From JAOUEE01 sp051011595 (GTDB lineage: Bacteria > Actinomycetota > Acidimicrobiia > Acidimicrobiales > SHLQ01): 25,487 nt of DNA. Shown in pieces: positions 14,933 to 22,702 of the stretch (positions are counted from its first letter, which is position 1; every line of letters starts with the position of its first letter). Made by a program: the position numbers and the translations under genes. Location of the stretch: contig JBPCTQ010000154.1 of the NCBI GenBank assembly GCA_051011595.1, positions 1 through 25,487 on the forward strand. Reading direction: 5' to 3'. The notes beneath the pieces were generated by a model. That model did not search any database. It saw nothing but the letters and a program-made list of their open reading frames with translations, and was not told the DNA's origin.

Positions 14933-16709
14933 CCTTGCCGGTGGTGACTCGGCGGTGGTCCGCCTTGGTGAGCGGCACATAGCGGTTCTCGGCCGCGTCG
15001 AGCCGATAGAGGGGATCGGCCACCGAACCCGGATCGAAGCCATCGGCCACCAGATCGACCTTGCGGTGTTTGAAGGTGCCGGTGATGTCGAGTGCTTCCT
15101 GGAGGCGCAGGAACAGCGGCCGCGCGTACGACGGCAACTGGTCGGTCACCCGACGAGCCAGCACGTCGAGATCGAACGTGTCGTCGACCGCCAGCGAGGC
15201 CATCCCGGCCCGGCCATCGGCTCCGGGGATGGCGACCCCGTACACCGTTGCCTCGAGCACTCCCGGGCAGGTCTGGATCACCTCCCCCACCTCACCGGTG
15301 GCCACGTTCTCCCCCTTCCACCGGAAGGTGTCGCCCATACGGTCAACGAAGTAGAAGTAGTGATCTCGATCACGTCGGAGCAGATCGCCCGTGCGGAAGT
15401 AGCTGTCACCGGGGCGGAACACGTCGTGGAGGATCTTCTTCTCGGTGGCCTGTTGATCGGAGTACCCCTCAAAAGGCACCGTTCGGGTGATGCGACCAAC
15501 GGCCTCTCCCACCTCACCGACCCCCGCCTCCTGGCACCGTCCGGCCCCGTCTCGCACCACCTCCTCGGTCTCGAGGTCGACTTTCAACAAGTGCACACCG
15601 ATGGCCCGGCGCATCGCCGGTGGGAGTCGGCCCACCGCGCCGACTTTGTTGTCGACGTTGAGGAGCGTGACGTTGCCTTCGGTGGCGCTGTAGAACTCGA
15701 CGATGCGGGGAATGGCGAAGCGGTCCTGGAACGCCTCCCAGACATCGGCACGGAGGCCGTTGCCGATGGCCACCCGGATGCGGTGCTCTCGTTCGAGCGG
15801 GTGGGCCGGCGAGTTCAGCAGGTAACGACACAGCTCGCCGATGTACTGGAAGACGGTGATGTCGTGTTCGACGCAGTCGTCCCAGAATTGACTGGCCGAG
15901 AACCGGGGAGCGATCACCGCGGTGGCCCCGGCCGCCAACGCACTGCCGACGGCCATCACCCCACCGGCCGAGTGATACAGCGGCAAGGTGATGTACAGGC
16001 GGTCGTGGCCCTTGAGCCCGGCGATGGCCTTGGCCCCCTCGGCCGCGCCGATGAACCGGAGATGACTGAAGTTGGCCGCCTTGGGCAAACCCGTCGTGCC
16101 GCTGGTGTAGATGTAGAACAGCCGATCGGTGGTCTCCAATCCCTCCCGCACGTCGTCGGCCAGCGGTGCACCCGACTGGGCCGCCACCGCCCCGTCGAGA
16201 TCATCAGCCCCGCCGACGCGACCGCCCACCGACCACAGCTGCGGGTCACAATCGAGCAGGTCCTGGGCGCCGGCCCAGGACTGCGCCAGCTCGGCATCGA
16301 CGATGACGTGGCCGGCGTCGGCCACCGACACCGAATGGGCCAACGACCGACCGACCAGGTTGGTGTTGATGAGAGCGGTGGCCGCACCGATCTTGGCCAG
16401 CCCCAGCCAGTAAACGATGTAGGCCGGCCGGTTCGGCATCACCAGGGCCACCACATCACCCAGGCCGATCCCTTCATCCTGGGCCCAGCGGGCGACCTGG
16501 TTGGAGCGGTCGTCGAGCTCTCGGTAGGTGATGACCTCATCGGCCGACACCAGCGCGTCACGATCGCCGTGACGAGACGCCTGCGCCTCGATGAGGTCGG
16601 CCACGGTGTATCCCCGCTGGGGCCAGACCTTGGCCAGCGACGGCAACGCCCGCCCCAGGGTGAGCGTCAGGCGGAGGTCTGACGCGATGCGCCGGTGGGG
16701 AAGGAGCAT
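14922..16709 (-). CDS. FATP-type long/very-long-chain acyl-CoA synthetase (FadD6-like)
   Basis: A 595-aa ATP-dependent acyl-CoA ligase of the adenylate-forming superfamily. It has the P-loop YTSGTTGLPK (201-210), the A5 motif YSATEGN, the A7 segment YFRTGDLL, the A8 hinge DRMGDTFRWKGEN (about 455-467) and the C-terminal GTFKHRKVDLV. The FRWKGEN and TFKHRK segments are typical of fatty-acid transport proteins/very-long-chain ligases rather than ordinary FadD. It activates fatty acids to acyl-CoA, the donor used by the WS/DGAT gene directly upstream. Its ATG overlaps that gene's TGA (ATGA, 16706-16709 region), so the two are coupled. The 3' end overlaps the convergent acyltransferase gene. Confidence 0.93.
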   Translation of the reverse strand: MLLPHRRIASDLRLTLTLGRALPSLAKVWPQRGYTVADLIEAQASRHGDRDALVSADEVITYRELDDRSNQVARWAQDEGIGLGDVVALVMPNRPAYIVYWLGLAKIGAATALINTNLVGRSLAHSVSVADAGHVIVDAELAQSWAGAQDLLDCDPQLWSVGGRVGGADDLDGAVAAQSGAPLADDVREGLETTDRLFYIYTSGTTGLPKAANFSHLRFIGAAEGAKAIAGLKGHDRLYITLPLYHSAGGVMAVGSALAAGATAVIAPRFSASQFWDDCVEHDITVFQYIGELCRYLLNSPAHPLEREHRIRVAIGNGLRADVWEAFQDRFAIPRIVEFYSATEGNVTLLNVDNKVGAVGRLPPAMRRAIGVHLLKVDLETEEVVRDGAGRCQEAGVGEVGEAVGRITRTVPFEGYSDQQATEKKILHDVFRPGDSYFRTGDLLRRDRDHYFYFVDRMGDTFRWKGENVATGEVGEVIQTCPGVLEATVYGVAIPGADGRAGMASLAVDDTFDLDVLARRVTDQLPSYARPLFLRLQEALDITGTFKHRKVDLVADGFDPGSVADPLYRLDAAENRYVPLTKADHRRVTTGKVKL

Positions 16710-18163
16710 CAGGCGGCCGTCGACGCCTCGGCCACCAACTCGTCGAGGGTGGCGTGGAGGTCGGCCATGATGTCCCAGATGTCGGGCACCAACTCGGCAC
16801 AACCCACCAGCCCGAAGTCGAGGCTGCCGTTGTAGCTCTGCACCGTCATGTTGAGGCCCACCCCGTCGTTGATGGCCGAAACGGGATAGTTGGCCACCAG
16901 TTCCGCGCCCATGCAGTAGAGCGCGAACTGCGGCCCCGGCACGTTGGACACCACGACGTTGAACGGCAGGTTCATCCAATCGGTGCGGGCGGCACGGGCA
17001 ATGACGCGGGCTGCCCGAGCGGCCACCGCCGGCGGCGCGAACTCGGCGAAGTCCTGGAGGAGGTTGGCCGGCAGGGCCTGATGTTTCTCCTTGGCGATCT
17101 TCATCGACTGATGAATGGCAGCCAAGCGCTCCACCGGATCGGCCAGCTGGGTGTGGAGCGATGCCGTCATGCTGGCCACCTGGTTGCCGTAGGTGCCGGC
17201 CTGGTCTTCGGTGCGAACCGACACCGGCACCATGGCGATCAGCGGATCGTCGGGCAGTTCGTCTCGCCGTTCGAGATATCGCCGCAGTGCCCCCGAACAC
17301 AAGGCCATCACGACGTCGTTCACCGTCACGTCGAAGGTGGTCTTGATCTGTTTCACCGTGTCGAGCGACACCGACCCGAAGGCGAAGCTGCGGTGGGGAC
17401 TGATGGCGTTGTTGAACGAGGTTCGCGGCGCACTGGTGGTGGCCTCGGAGAGCATCTCGGGAGGTTTCCGTCCGGTGAGCTGGCGGAACTGCGACGTGCC
17501 GGGCAACTCTCCCATACCCATGGAATCGGCCAGGGCGGGCAGGTTCCGGACTGCGTCACGACCGAGGCGGAAGCCCTTGCGGGGGGTACCGGCCACCGAC
17601 ACCAGACCGCGGAAGAGCATCTGGTACTGGCTGGGTTCGTCCTCGGGCTGCCAGGCCACCTCAGGGGGATCGACCACGCGGGGTTCGGCCTGCACGTCGA
17701 GCAGATTGGCCAGGATCTCGGCGCCCGAGACGCCATCGATGGCCGAGTGGTGGATCTTCGTCAGCTGGGCAGTGAGACCGTCTTCGAGGCCCTCGATGAC
17801 GTACAGCTCCCAGAGCGGCCGGCGACGATCGAGCGGCCGGGCCACGATGCGGGCGACCTGGGCCGCCAGCTGGTGTCGATCGCCCGGAGCAGGCAGGCCG
17901 ATGTGGCGAACGTGGAAGTCGAGATCGAAGTCGGGATCCTCGATCCAGTGCGGATGATCGATCCCGAATGGCACCTCCACCAAACGGCGCCGGTAGGGCG
18001 GCAGCAGGTGAATCCGCTCGGCGATGAGCGCCTTGACGTCATCGAAGGTGACCGTCGTGGCCACCGACGAGGGATCGAACACGGCCAGCCCGCACACGTG
18101 GCCGTACGTGCTGGCCGACTCCATGTTCAAGAAGCTGGTGTCGAGTCCGGTCAGTTGCTGCAC
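16709..18163 (-). CDS. wax ester synthase/diacylglycerol acyltransferase (WS/DGAT)
   Basis: A 484-aa bacterial WS/DGAT that makes triacylglycerol or wax esters from acyl-CoA. It starts with the family N-terminus LTGLDTSFL, has PLWELY (116-121) and the catalytic HHSAIDG (138-144), NDVVMALCSGALRRYL, and the C-terminal NLPFNVVVSNVPGP. The length is typical. GTG 18163 is the start, with GAGGGG about 7 nt upstream. A promoter with a 17-bp spacer is visible just upstream (18190-18218). The adjacent FATP ligase would supply acyl-CoA, so the pair is a self-contained storage-lipid or ester-forming module. Substrate choice (diacylglycerol or fatty alcohol) cannot be told from sequence. Confidence 0.95.
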   Translation of the reverse strand: MQQLTGLDTSFLNMESASTYGHVCGLAVFDPSSVATTVTFDDVKALIAERIHLLPPYRRRLVEVPFGIDHPHWIEDPDFDLDFHVRHIGLPAPGDRHQLAAQVARIVARPLDRRRPLWELYVIEGLEDGLTAQLTKIHHSAIDGVSGAEILANLLDVQAEPRVVDPPEVAWQPEDEPSQYQMLFRGLVSVAGTPRKGFRLGRDAVRNLPALADSMGMGELPGTSQFRQLTGRKPPEMLSEATTSAPRTSFNNAISPHRSFAFGSVSLDTVKQIKTTFDVTVNDVVMALCSGALRRYLERRDELPDDPLIAMVPVSVRTEDQAGTYGNQVASMTASLHTQLADPVERLAAIHQSMKIAKEKHQALPANLLQDFAEFAPPAVAARAARVIARAARTDWMNLPFNVVVSNVPGPQFALYCMGAELVANYPVSAINDGVGLNMTVQSYNGSLDFGLVGCAELVPDIWDIMADLHATLDELVAEASTAA

Positions 18164-18189
18164 GCTCGTCCCCTCGGTTCGGCCACCGC

Positions 18190-18218
18190 ATGGTAGTGAC
18201 CTCCGCCGAGACCGTCAG
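18190..18218 (-). promoter_or_regulatory. promoter of the WS/DGAT-FATP operon
   Basis: On the minus strand CTGACG (18218-18213) and TACCAT (18195-18190) are separated by 17 bp, a good fit to -35/-10 spacing. The predicted start near 18183 leaves a leader of about 20 nt that contains GAGGGG. The -35 overlaps the nrdJ stop codon, so the operon is probably transcribed separately from nrdJ. Confidence 0.45.
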
Positions 18219-21004
18219 CTGCAGCCGCTGGTGGCCCCACAATCGTGACAGGCGAAGCAGCTGCCGGCCCGCTGCATGGCGATGCCACACTGCATGCAGA
18301 TGGGGGCATCTCCGGCGTCGCGCGACTCGTTGGGACCCATGGCGGCCTCGAGTTCGGACACCGAAGGGATCGAGGGTGGGTCGGCGATGACGTCGCTGCC
18401 CTGGACGGTTTCGGTGACGGTTTCCTCCACCCCCGGCAGTGTCGGTTGGGTGCGCTCCCCCACCGTGTAGATGTTGAGTTCGGCTCTCTCCTCGGCCGTG
18501 AGGTACATGACCGCGAGTTTGCGGAACAGGTAGTCCATGAGGCTCGACGCGATCCGAAGGTCGGGGTCGTCGGTCATGCCGGCCGGTTCGAACCGCATCC
18601 CGACGAAGGCCTCCACGAAGGCCCGCAGCGGCACGCCGTACTGCAGGCCGTGGCTGAGCGAGATGGCGAAGGCATCCATGATGCCGGCCAGGGTTGACCC
18701 CTGTTTGGACACCCGCACGAAGATCTCGCCGGGTCTACCGTCGGCGTATTCGCCCACGGTGACGAACCCCTTGCAGTCGGCCACCCGGAACTCGAAGGTT
18801 CGTGACGTGCGGCTGCGGGGCAGCTTCTCGCGTACCGGTTGGTGCACCACGCGCTCGATGACCGTTTCGATGGCACCGACCGCCGGGCCGGGGTCGGTGT
18901 CGGTGGTTCCTCGTCCGGTGGACAGCGGCTGGCCGACCTTGCAGTTGTCGCGGTAGATGGCCACCGCCTTGAGACCCAGTTTCCAGGCGTCGGTGTAGAG
19001 CGCCTCGATGTCGGCCACGGTGACCGATTCGGGCACGTTGACCGTTTTGGAGATGGCGCCCGACAACCAGGGTTGGGCCGCACCCATCATGGCCAGGTGG
19101 CCGGTGTAGTCGATGGTGTTGTCGCCCATCGAGCAGGCGAAGACCGGCACGTGATCGGCCGCCAGGTGGGGCGCACCCACCACACTGTGGTGCTCATCGA
19201 TGTGGGCCACGATGGCGTCGATCTGCTCGCCGGTGTAGCCGAGGTGGGCCAGCGCTCGGGGCACGGTCTGGTTGACGATGCTCATGGTGCCGCCCCCCAC
19301 CAATTTCTTGGTCTTCACCAGACCCAGATCGGGTTCGATGCCGGTGGTGTCACAGTCCATCAGGAACGAGATGGTGCCGGTGGGGGCCAACACGGTGGCC
19401 TGGGCGTTGCGGACGCCACTCACCGCAGCCTGAGCACAGGCCTCATCCCACGCCTGCCAGGCGGCTTCGAGCAGGTCGGGTGGCACCAGGGTGTCGTCGA
19501 TGGACGTGAGGGCTTCGCGGTGCATCGACAACACATCGAGCATCGGTTCGCGGTTGTGGTGGAACCCGGCGAAGGGCCCCATACGAGCGGCCGTTTTGGC
19601 CGACGTGAGGTACGCCTGTCCGGTCATGAGGGCCGTGACGGCCGAGGTGATGGCCCGTCCCTGCTCGCTGTCGTAGGGCAACCCCAGGGCCATGAGCAAG
19701 GCGCCGAGGTTGGCGTACCCCAGCCCCAGTTGGCGAAAGGCCCGCGTGTTCTCGGCGATGGCGTCGGTGGGATAGTCGGCGTTGCCGACCAAGATCTCCT
19801 GCGCGGTGAACACCACCTCGACCGCGGCCCGAAAGCCGTCGATGTCGAAGCCCTCGTTGCCCTGACCGTCGCTCACCAGGAAGGGCAACAGGTTGAGGCT
19901 GGCCAGGTTGCACGCCGAGTTGTCGATGTGGAGGTACTCCGAACACGGGTTGCTGGCCGTGATCGGACCGGTGTTGGCCGCCGTGTTCCAGTTGTTGATG
20001 GTGGTGTCGAACTGCACGCCGGGGTCGGCACACTCCCACGACGCCTCGGCGATCTGGTGCAACAGGTCGCGCGCCGGCAACGACTTCAGTGTGGTGCCGT
20101 TTGATCGGGCGGTCAGGTCCCAGTCGGCGTCGTCGACGACCGCCTGCATGAAGTCGTCGGTGACCCGCACCGAGTTGTTGGCGTTCTGGTACTGGATCGA
20201 GAAGCTGTCGGCCCCGTCGAGATCCATGTCGAAGCCGGCGGCTCGCAGGGCACGGGCCTTCCGTTCCTCGACGGCCTTGCACCACACGAAATCCTCGATG
20301 TCGGGATGGTCGGCGTCGAGGATCACCATCTTGGCTGCCCGCCGAGTCTTGCCTCCGCTCTTGATGGTGCCGGCCGACGCGTCGGCCCCTCGCATGAACG
20401 ACACCGGGCCGCTGGCGGTCCCCCCGCCGTTGAGCGCCTCGGCCGATCCACGAATGGCCGACAGGTTCACACCGGCTCCGGAACCGCCTTTGAAGATGAT
20501 GCCCTCCTCGACGTACCAGTTGAGGATCGACCGCATGTCGTCTTCGACGGACAAGATGAAACACGCCGACGCCTGGGCCGGCACGCCGTCGACACCGATG
20601 TTGAACCACACCGGCGAGTTGAAGGCGGCTCGCTGGGACACCACCAGGTGTTTGAGCTCGTCACGGAACACCGACGCTTCGTCGTCGTCGACGAAGGTGC
20701 CGTCGCGTCGGCCCCACGCGGTGATGGTGTCGACCACCCGGTCGACCACCTGCTTCAGCGACGACTCGCGCTGATGTGAGTCGAGGGTTCCGCGGAAGTA
20801 CTTCGGGGCCAAGAGGTTGGTGGCGTTGATCGACCAGTGGGCCGGCACCTCGATGTCGAGTTGCTCGAAGGCGACCGAGCCGTCGCGATGGTCGGTGATG
20901 CGAGCATCTCGCTGCTCCCACTCGAAGGCCTCGTACGGGTCGACGCCTTCGGTGGTGAACGCGCGTCGCAGACCGATGCCTGCATGGTCGGGGGCAAGGG
21001 CCAC
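18215..21004 (-). CDS. nrdJ: vitamin B12-dependent (class II) ribonucleotide reductase
   Basis: A 929-aa adenosylcobalamin-dependent enzyme that converts ribonucleotides to deoxyribonucleotides. Visible landmarks are FNSPVWFNIG, Cys148 in SACFILSVEDD, NPCSE (352-356) followed by SACNLASLNL, and APTGTISFLMDCDTTGIEPD. The Cys-rich C-terminus (CMQCG ... CHDCG) supplies the re-reducing thiols and a zinc-ribbon-like end. The length fits the long class II group. The GTG at 21004 has GAGGAG five nt upstream. Its leader (about 21005-21234) contains a strong RNA secondary structure. nrdR, often next to nrdJ or lexA in actinobacteria, is not present here. Confidence 0.97.
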   Translation of the reverse strand: MALAPDHAGIGLRRAFTTEGVDPYEAFEWEQRDARITDHRDGSVAFEQLDIEVPAHWSINATNLLAPKYFRGTLDSHQRESSLKQVVDRVVDTITAWGRRDGTFVDDDEASVFRDELKHLVVSQRAAFNSPVWFNIGVDGVPAQASACFILSVEDDMRSILNWYVEEGIIFKGGSGAGVNLSAIRGSAEALNGGGTASGPVSFMRGADASAGTIKSGGKTRRAAKMVILDADHPDIEDFVWCKAVEERKARALRAAGFDMDLDGADSFSIQYQNANNSVRVTDDFMQAVVDDADWDLTARSNGTTLKSLPARDLLHQIAEASWECADPGVQFDTTINNWNTAANTGPITASNPCSEYLHIDNSACNLASLNLLPFLVSDGQGNEGFDIDGFRAAVEVVFTAQEILVGNADYPTDAIAENTRAFRQLGLGYANLGALLMALGLPYDSEQGRAITSAVTALMTGQAYLTSAKTAARMGPFAGFHHNREPMLDVLSMHREALTSIDDTLVPPDLLEAAWQAWDEACAQAAVSGVRNAQATVLAPTGTISFLMDCDTTGIEPDLGLVKTKKLVGGGTMSIVNQTVPRALAHLGYTGEQIDAIVAHIDEHHSVVGAPHLAADHVPVFACSMGDNTIDYTGHLAMMGAAQPWLSGAISKTVNVPESVTVADIEALYTDAWKLGLKAVAIYRDNCKVGQPLSTGRGTTDTDPGPAVGAIETVIERVVHQPVREKLPRSRTSRTFEFRVADCKGFVTVGEYADGRPGEIFVRVSKQGSTLAGIMDAFAISLSHGLQYGVPLRAFVEAFVGMRFEPAGMTDDPDLRIASSLMDYLFRKLAVMYLTAEERAELNIYTVGERTQPTLPGVEETVTETVQGSDVIADPPSIPSVSELEAAMGPNESRDAGDAPICMQCGIAMQRAGSCFACHDCGATSGCS

Positions 21005-21089
21005 GTGGACTCCTCAGTCGAGTCGAGAGGGATGGGCCACCATCCACGGTACCGAATGGATTCGAGATGATGTCGCTGTCGGGTTTTCG

Positions 21090-21232
21090 GGCAGATCGCA
21101 GTTCGACGCCCAGGTCCAAGAGATCGATCTGGTCGCGATGAGATGCAGCACGATCGACCTCTCAAGGAGTCGTCCGACCCACCAGAGGAGGAACGCCAAC
21201 CACCAAGCCGGTCGTCGACACTGCGATCTGCC
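21090..21232 (-). promoter_or_regulatory. structured leader RNA upstream of nrdJ
   Basis: An outer stem joins 21090-21108 with 21213-21232: 13 perfect pairs, a single bulged base at 21219, then 6 more pairs. Inside it, 21119-21129 pairs with 21152-21162 over 11 bp. The one non-Watson-Crick position (21123/21158) is a G-U wobble in RNA made in the nrdJ direction but would be A-C in the opposite RNA, so the structure fits the nrdJ transcript. The structure ends 85 nt before the start codon. A cis-regulatory role is inferred. A conserved nrdJ RNA motif has been described upstream of B12-dependent reductases; whether this is the same class is not known. Confidence 0.6.
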
Positions 21233-21240
21233 AGGGGCGA

Positions 21241-21267
21241 ACCCTAGGGAGTTTCGCATCGAATCAA
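21241..21267 (-). promoter_or_regulatory. candidate nrdJ promoter
   Basis: On the minus strand TTGATT (21267-21262) and TAGGGT (21246-21241) are 15 bp apart, slightly short. The expected start, near 21234, falls just before the first base of the outer stem of the leader RNA, which supports the assignment. Confidence 0.35.
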
Positions 21268-21327
21268 AAGGGGAAGGCCTGGGGAAATAGCGGTGGAAAA
21301 CGAACCGAGAATCCACAGCCTTGGGGA

Positions 21328-21333
21328 TAGCGT
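21328..21333 (+). promoter_or_regulatory. -10 element for leaderless RibD-C reductase transcript
   Basis: TAGCGT (TANNNT) ends 7 nt before ATG 21341; no Shine-Dalgarno precedes that ATG. This again is the leaderless geometry seen at three other genes in the window. Confidence 0.4.
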
Positions 21334-21340
21334 CGTACCC

Positions 21341-22087
21341 ATGCGACGCTTCGAACCGGCAGCGGCGGCCAGCGACCAGGATCTGCTCTCGCTGTACGAT
21401 GCCGACGACCGCCCGGCACCGGCCGGCCGGCCCTGGGTGATGCTGAACATGGTGGCGTCGCTCGACGGCGCCACCGCCGTGGACGGCGTGTCGGGTGGCC
21501 TCGGTGGCACGGCAGACCGCCAGGTTTTCGGCGTGATCCGCACGGTGCCCGACGTGATCGTGGTGGCGGCCGGCACGGTGCGGGCCGAAGACTACGGACC
21601 CCCGGTGGCCCGGCCCGAGGCGGTGGACCGCCGCCAGGCCCGGGGCCAGGCACCGGTGCCAGTGGTGGCGGTGGTGACCGGTTCGGCCTCGCTCGATGGG
21701 TCGAGTCGGTTGTTCGCCGATCACCATCGACCGCTCATCATCACCACCGACGATGCCCCCGCCGACCGAGTGGCTGCGCTGGCACCCGTGGCCGACATCG
21801 TCACCGCCGGAACGACCACGGTCGACCCGACCGCGGCGTTGCAGGTGTTGGCGGCTCGGGGCCACCAAGTGGTGCTGCTCGAGGGTGGGCCCACCCTCAA
21901 CGGCCAGTTCGTGGCGCAGGGCCTGGTGGACGAGTTGTGCCTGACCGTGGCCCCGATGCTGGTGGCCGGCTCGAGCAAACGGGTCGCCGTCGGGGGAGAC
22001 GTCGCCGAACCGTTGGGGCTGACCTTGACCCACGTACTCGAACACGACAACACCCTCCTGTTGCGTTACCGGCGGCCCACCATGTAG
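21341..22087 (+). CDS. RibD C-terminal/DHFR-fold pyrimidine reductase family protein
   Basis: A 248-aa NADPH-dependent reductase-fold protein. It has the N-terminal substrate/cofactor segment MLNMVASLDGATAVDG, GGTADRQVF, the dinucleotide-binding strand DVIVVAAGTVRAEDYG, and LLEGGPTLNGQFVAQGLVDEL near the C-terminus. It is a stand-alone RibD-C domain without the deaminase half, so it may act in riboflavin/deazaflavin chemistry or as a pteridine or other carbonyl reductase; the substrate is unknown. ATG 21341 is chosen over the upstream frame from 21293 because family similarity and the -10 position both support it. It converges with the LysM gene across 37 nt. Confidence 0.9.
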   Translation: MRRFEPAAAASDQDLLSLYDADDRPAPAGRPWVMLNMVASLDGATAVDGVSGGLGGTADRQVFGVIRTVPDVIVVAAGTVRAEDYGPPVARPEAVDRRQARGQAPVPVVAVVTGSASLDGSSRLFADHHRPLIITTDDAPADRVAALAPVADIVTAGTTTVDPTAALQVLAARGHQVVLLEGGPTLNGQFVAQGLVDELCLTVAPMLVAGSSKRVAVGGDVAEPLGLTLTHVLEHDNTLLLRYRRPTM

Positions 22088-22124
22088 CCGATGTCGGTCT
22101 GTTTCGCCGGCGCCCGACCGCTGG

Positions 22125-22508
22125 TCATCGAGCCAGGTCGGCCGGAATGATCAGGAGTTGCCCCACCTGGAGCACGGCACCACCCGCACTGGCCTCGAGT
22201 TCACGAACGATGGGACGGGGATCGGCATCGGGGGCCAGCTCGCTGGCAATCGACCACAACGAGTCACCGGGCGCCACCACGTACTCGACGGGGTGACCGG
22301 TGATCGGCGCCGAACCGTCGTCGGCCTGCACACCACGAGTGGAGCCCAACACCAGCGCCACCAAGGCCACGAGCACCACCAGCAGGGTGAGCGCGGCCAA
22401 ACGGCGCCGCAGGAAGAGCTGGTGCTGGGCCTGATGATGGGCGGCTCGTTGGCGAGGTGTCGGTGCCGGGGTGGAGCCGGAGAGAGGAAGTGTTGCGGTC
22501 ATGGTCAT
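22125..22508 (-). CDS. LysM membrane protein, ChiZ/DivS-like, divergent from lexA
   Basis: A 127-aa single-pass membrane protein. A 36-residue cytoplasmic N-terminus rich in His, Gln and Arg precedes one membrane helix (about 37-56); an outside linker and a C-terminal LysM domain (about 75-123, YVVAPGDSLWSIA ... VGQLLIIP) follow. Position, size and topology match Rv2719c (ChiZ) of Mycobacterium tuberculosis and the lexA-divergent DivS of corynebacteria, SOS-induced proteins that slow cell division. This equivalence is inferred from context. The start at 22508 has GGAG 7 nt upstream; a second in-frame ATG lies two codons later. It shares the LexA-box array at 22570-22659 with lexA. Confidence 0.88.
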   Translation of the reverse strand: MTMTATLPLSGSTPAPTPRQRAAHHQAQHQLFLRRRLAALTLLVVLVALVALVLGSTRGVQADDGSAPITGHPVEYVVAPGDSLWSIASELAPDADPRPIVRELEASAGGAVLQVGQLLIIPADLAR

Positions 22509-22569
22509 GATTGTCTCCAGGGGGTCGGACACTCTTTGGCGAGATCGGCTGGGAACGGGTGCTTGACGC

Positions 22570-22659
22570 GGAACACCTGTTCGGCGAACATGTGTTGGGC
22601 GAACATCCGTACTCCGAACAACTGTTCGTCCTGCTACAGTCAACACGAACACTTGTTCG
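22570..22659. promoter_or_regulatory. array of five LexA (SOS) boxes between LysM gene and lexA
   Basis: Two sites match CGAAC-N4-GTTCG perfectly: 22615-22628 and 22646-22659. Three weaker sites lie at 22570-22583 (first base differs), 22585-22598 (GTTGG in the right half) and 22600-22613 (GTACT in the right half). The first four begin exactly 15 bp apart and the fifth starts 31 bp later. The array fills the space between the divergent start codons and straddles the lexA -10. LexA autorepression and control of the LysM gene are expected. Confidence 0.85.
22635..22640 (+). promoter_or_regulatory. -10 element of lexA
   Basis: TACAGT fits TANNNT and sits between the two perfect LexA boxes; the predicted start near 22647 would fall inside the last box. 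This leaves a leader of about 56 nt carrying the AGAGG ribosome site. No consensus -35 is visible. Confidence 0.5.
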
Positions 22660-22702
22660 CCCGCAACCCACTTCCCCGATTCGTTCCCCAGAAGAGGCAC
22701 CC

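Noticed and set aside
21005..21240. Classical cobalamin riboswitch upstream of the B12-dependent reductase
   Set aside because: I could not find the conserved B12-box or the usual core segments; the structure present is of a different kind. A covariance-model search would settle this.
21310..21320. ATCCACAG resembling a DnaA box
   Set aside because: It is a single, imperfect match to TTATCCACA with no cluster of boxes and no replication genes nearby.
22552..22565. A sixth LexA box
   Set aside because: Only the left half GGAAC fits; the right half reads GCTTG and the spacing is out of phase with the other sites.
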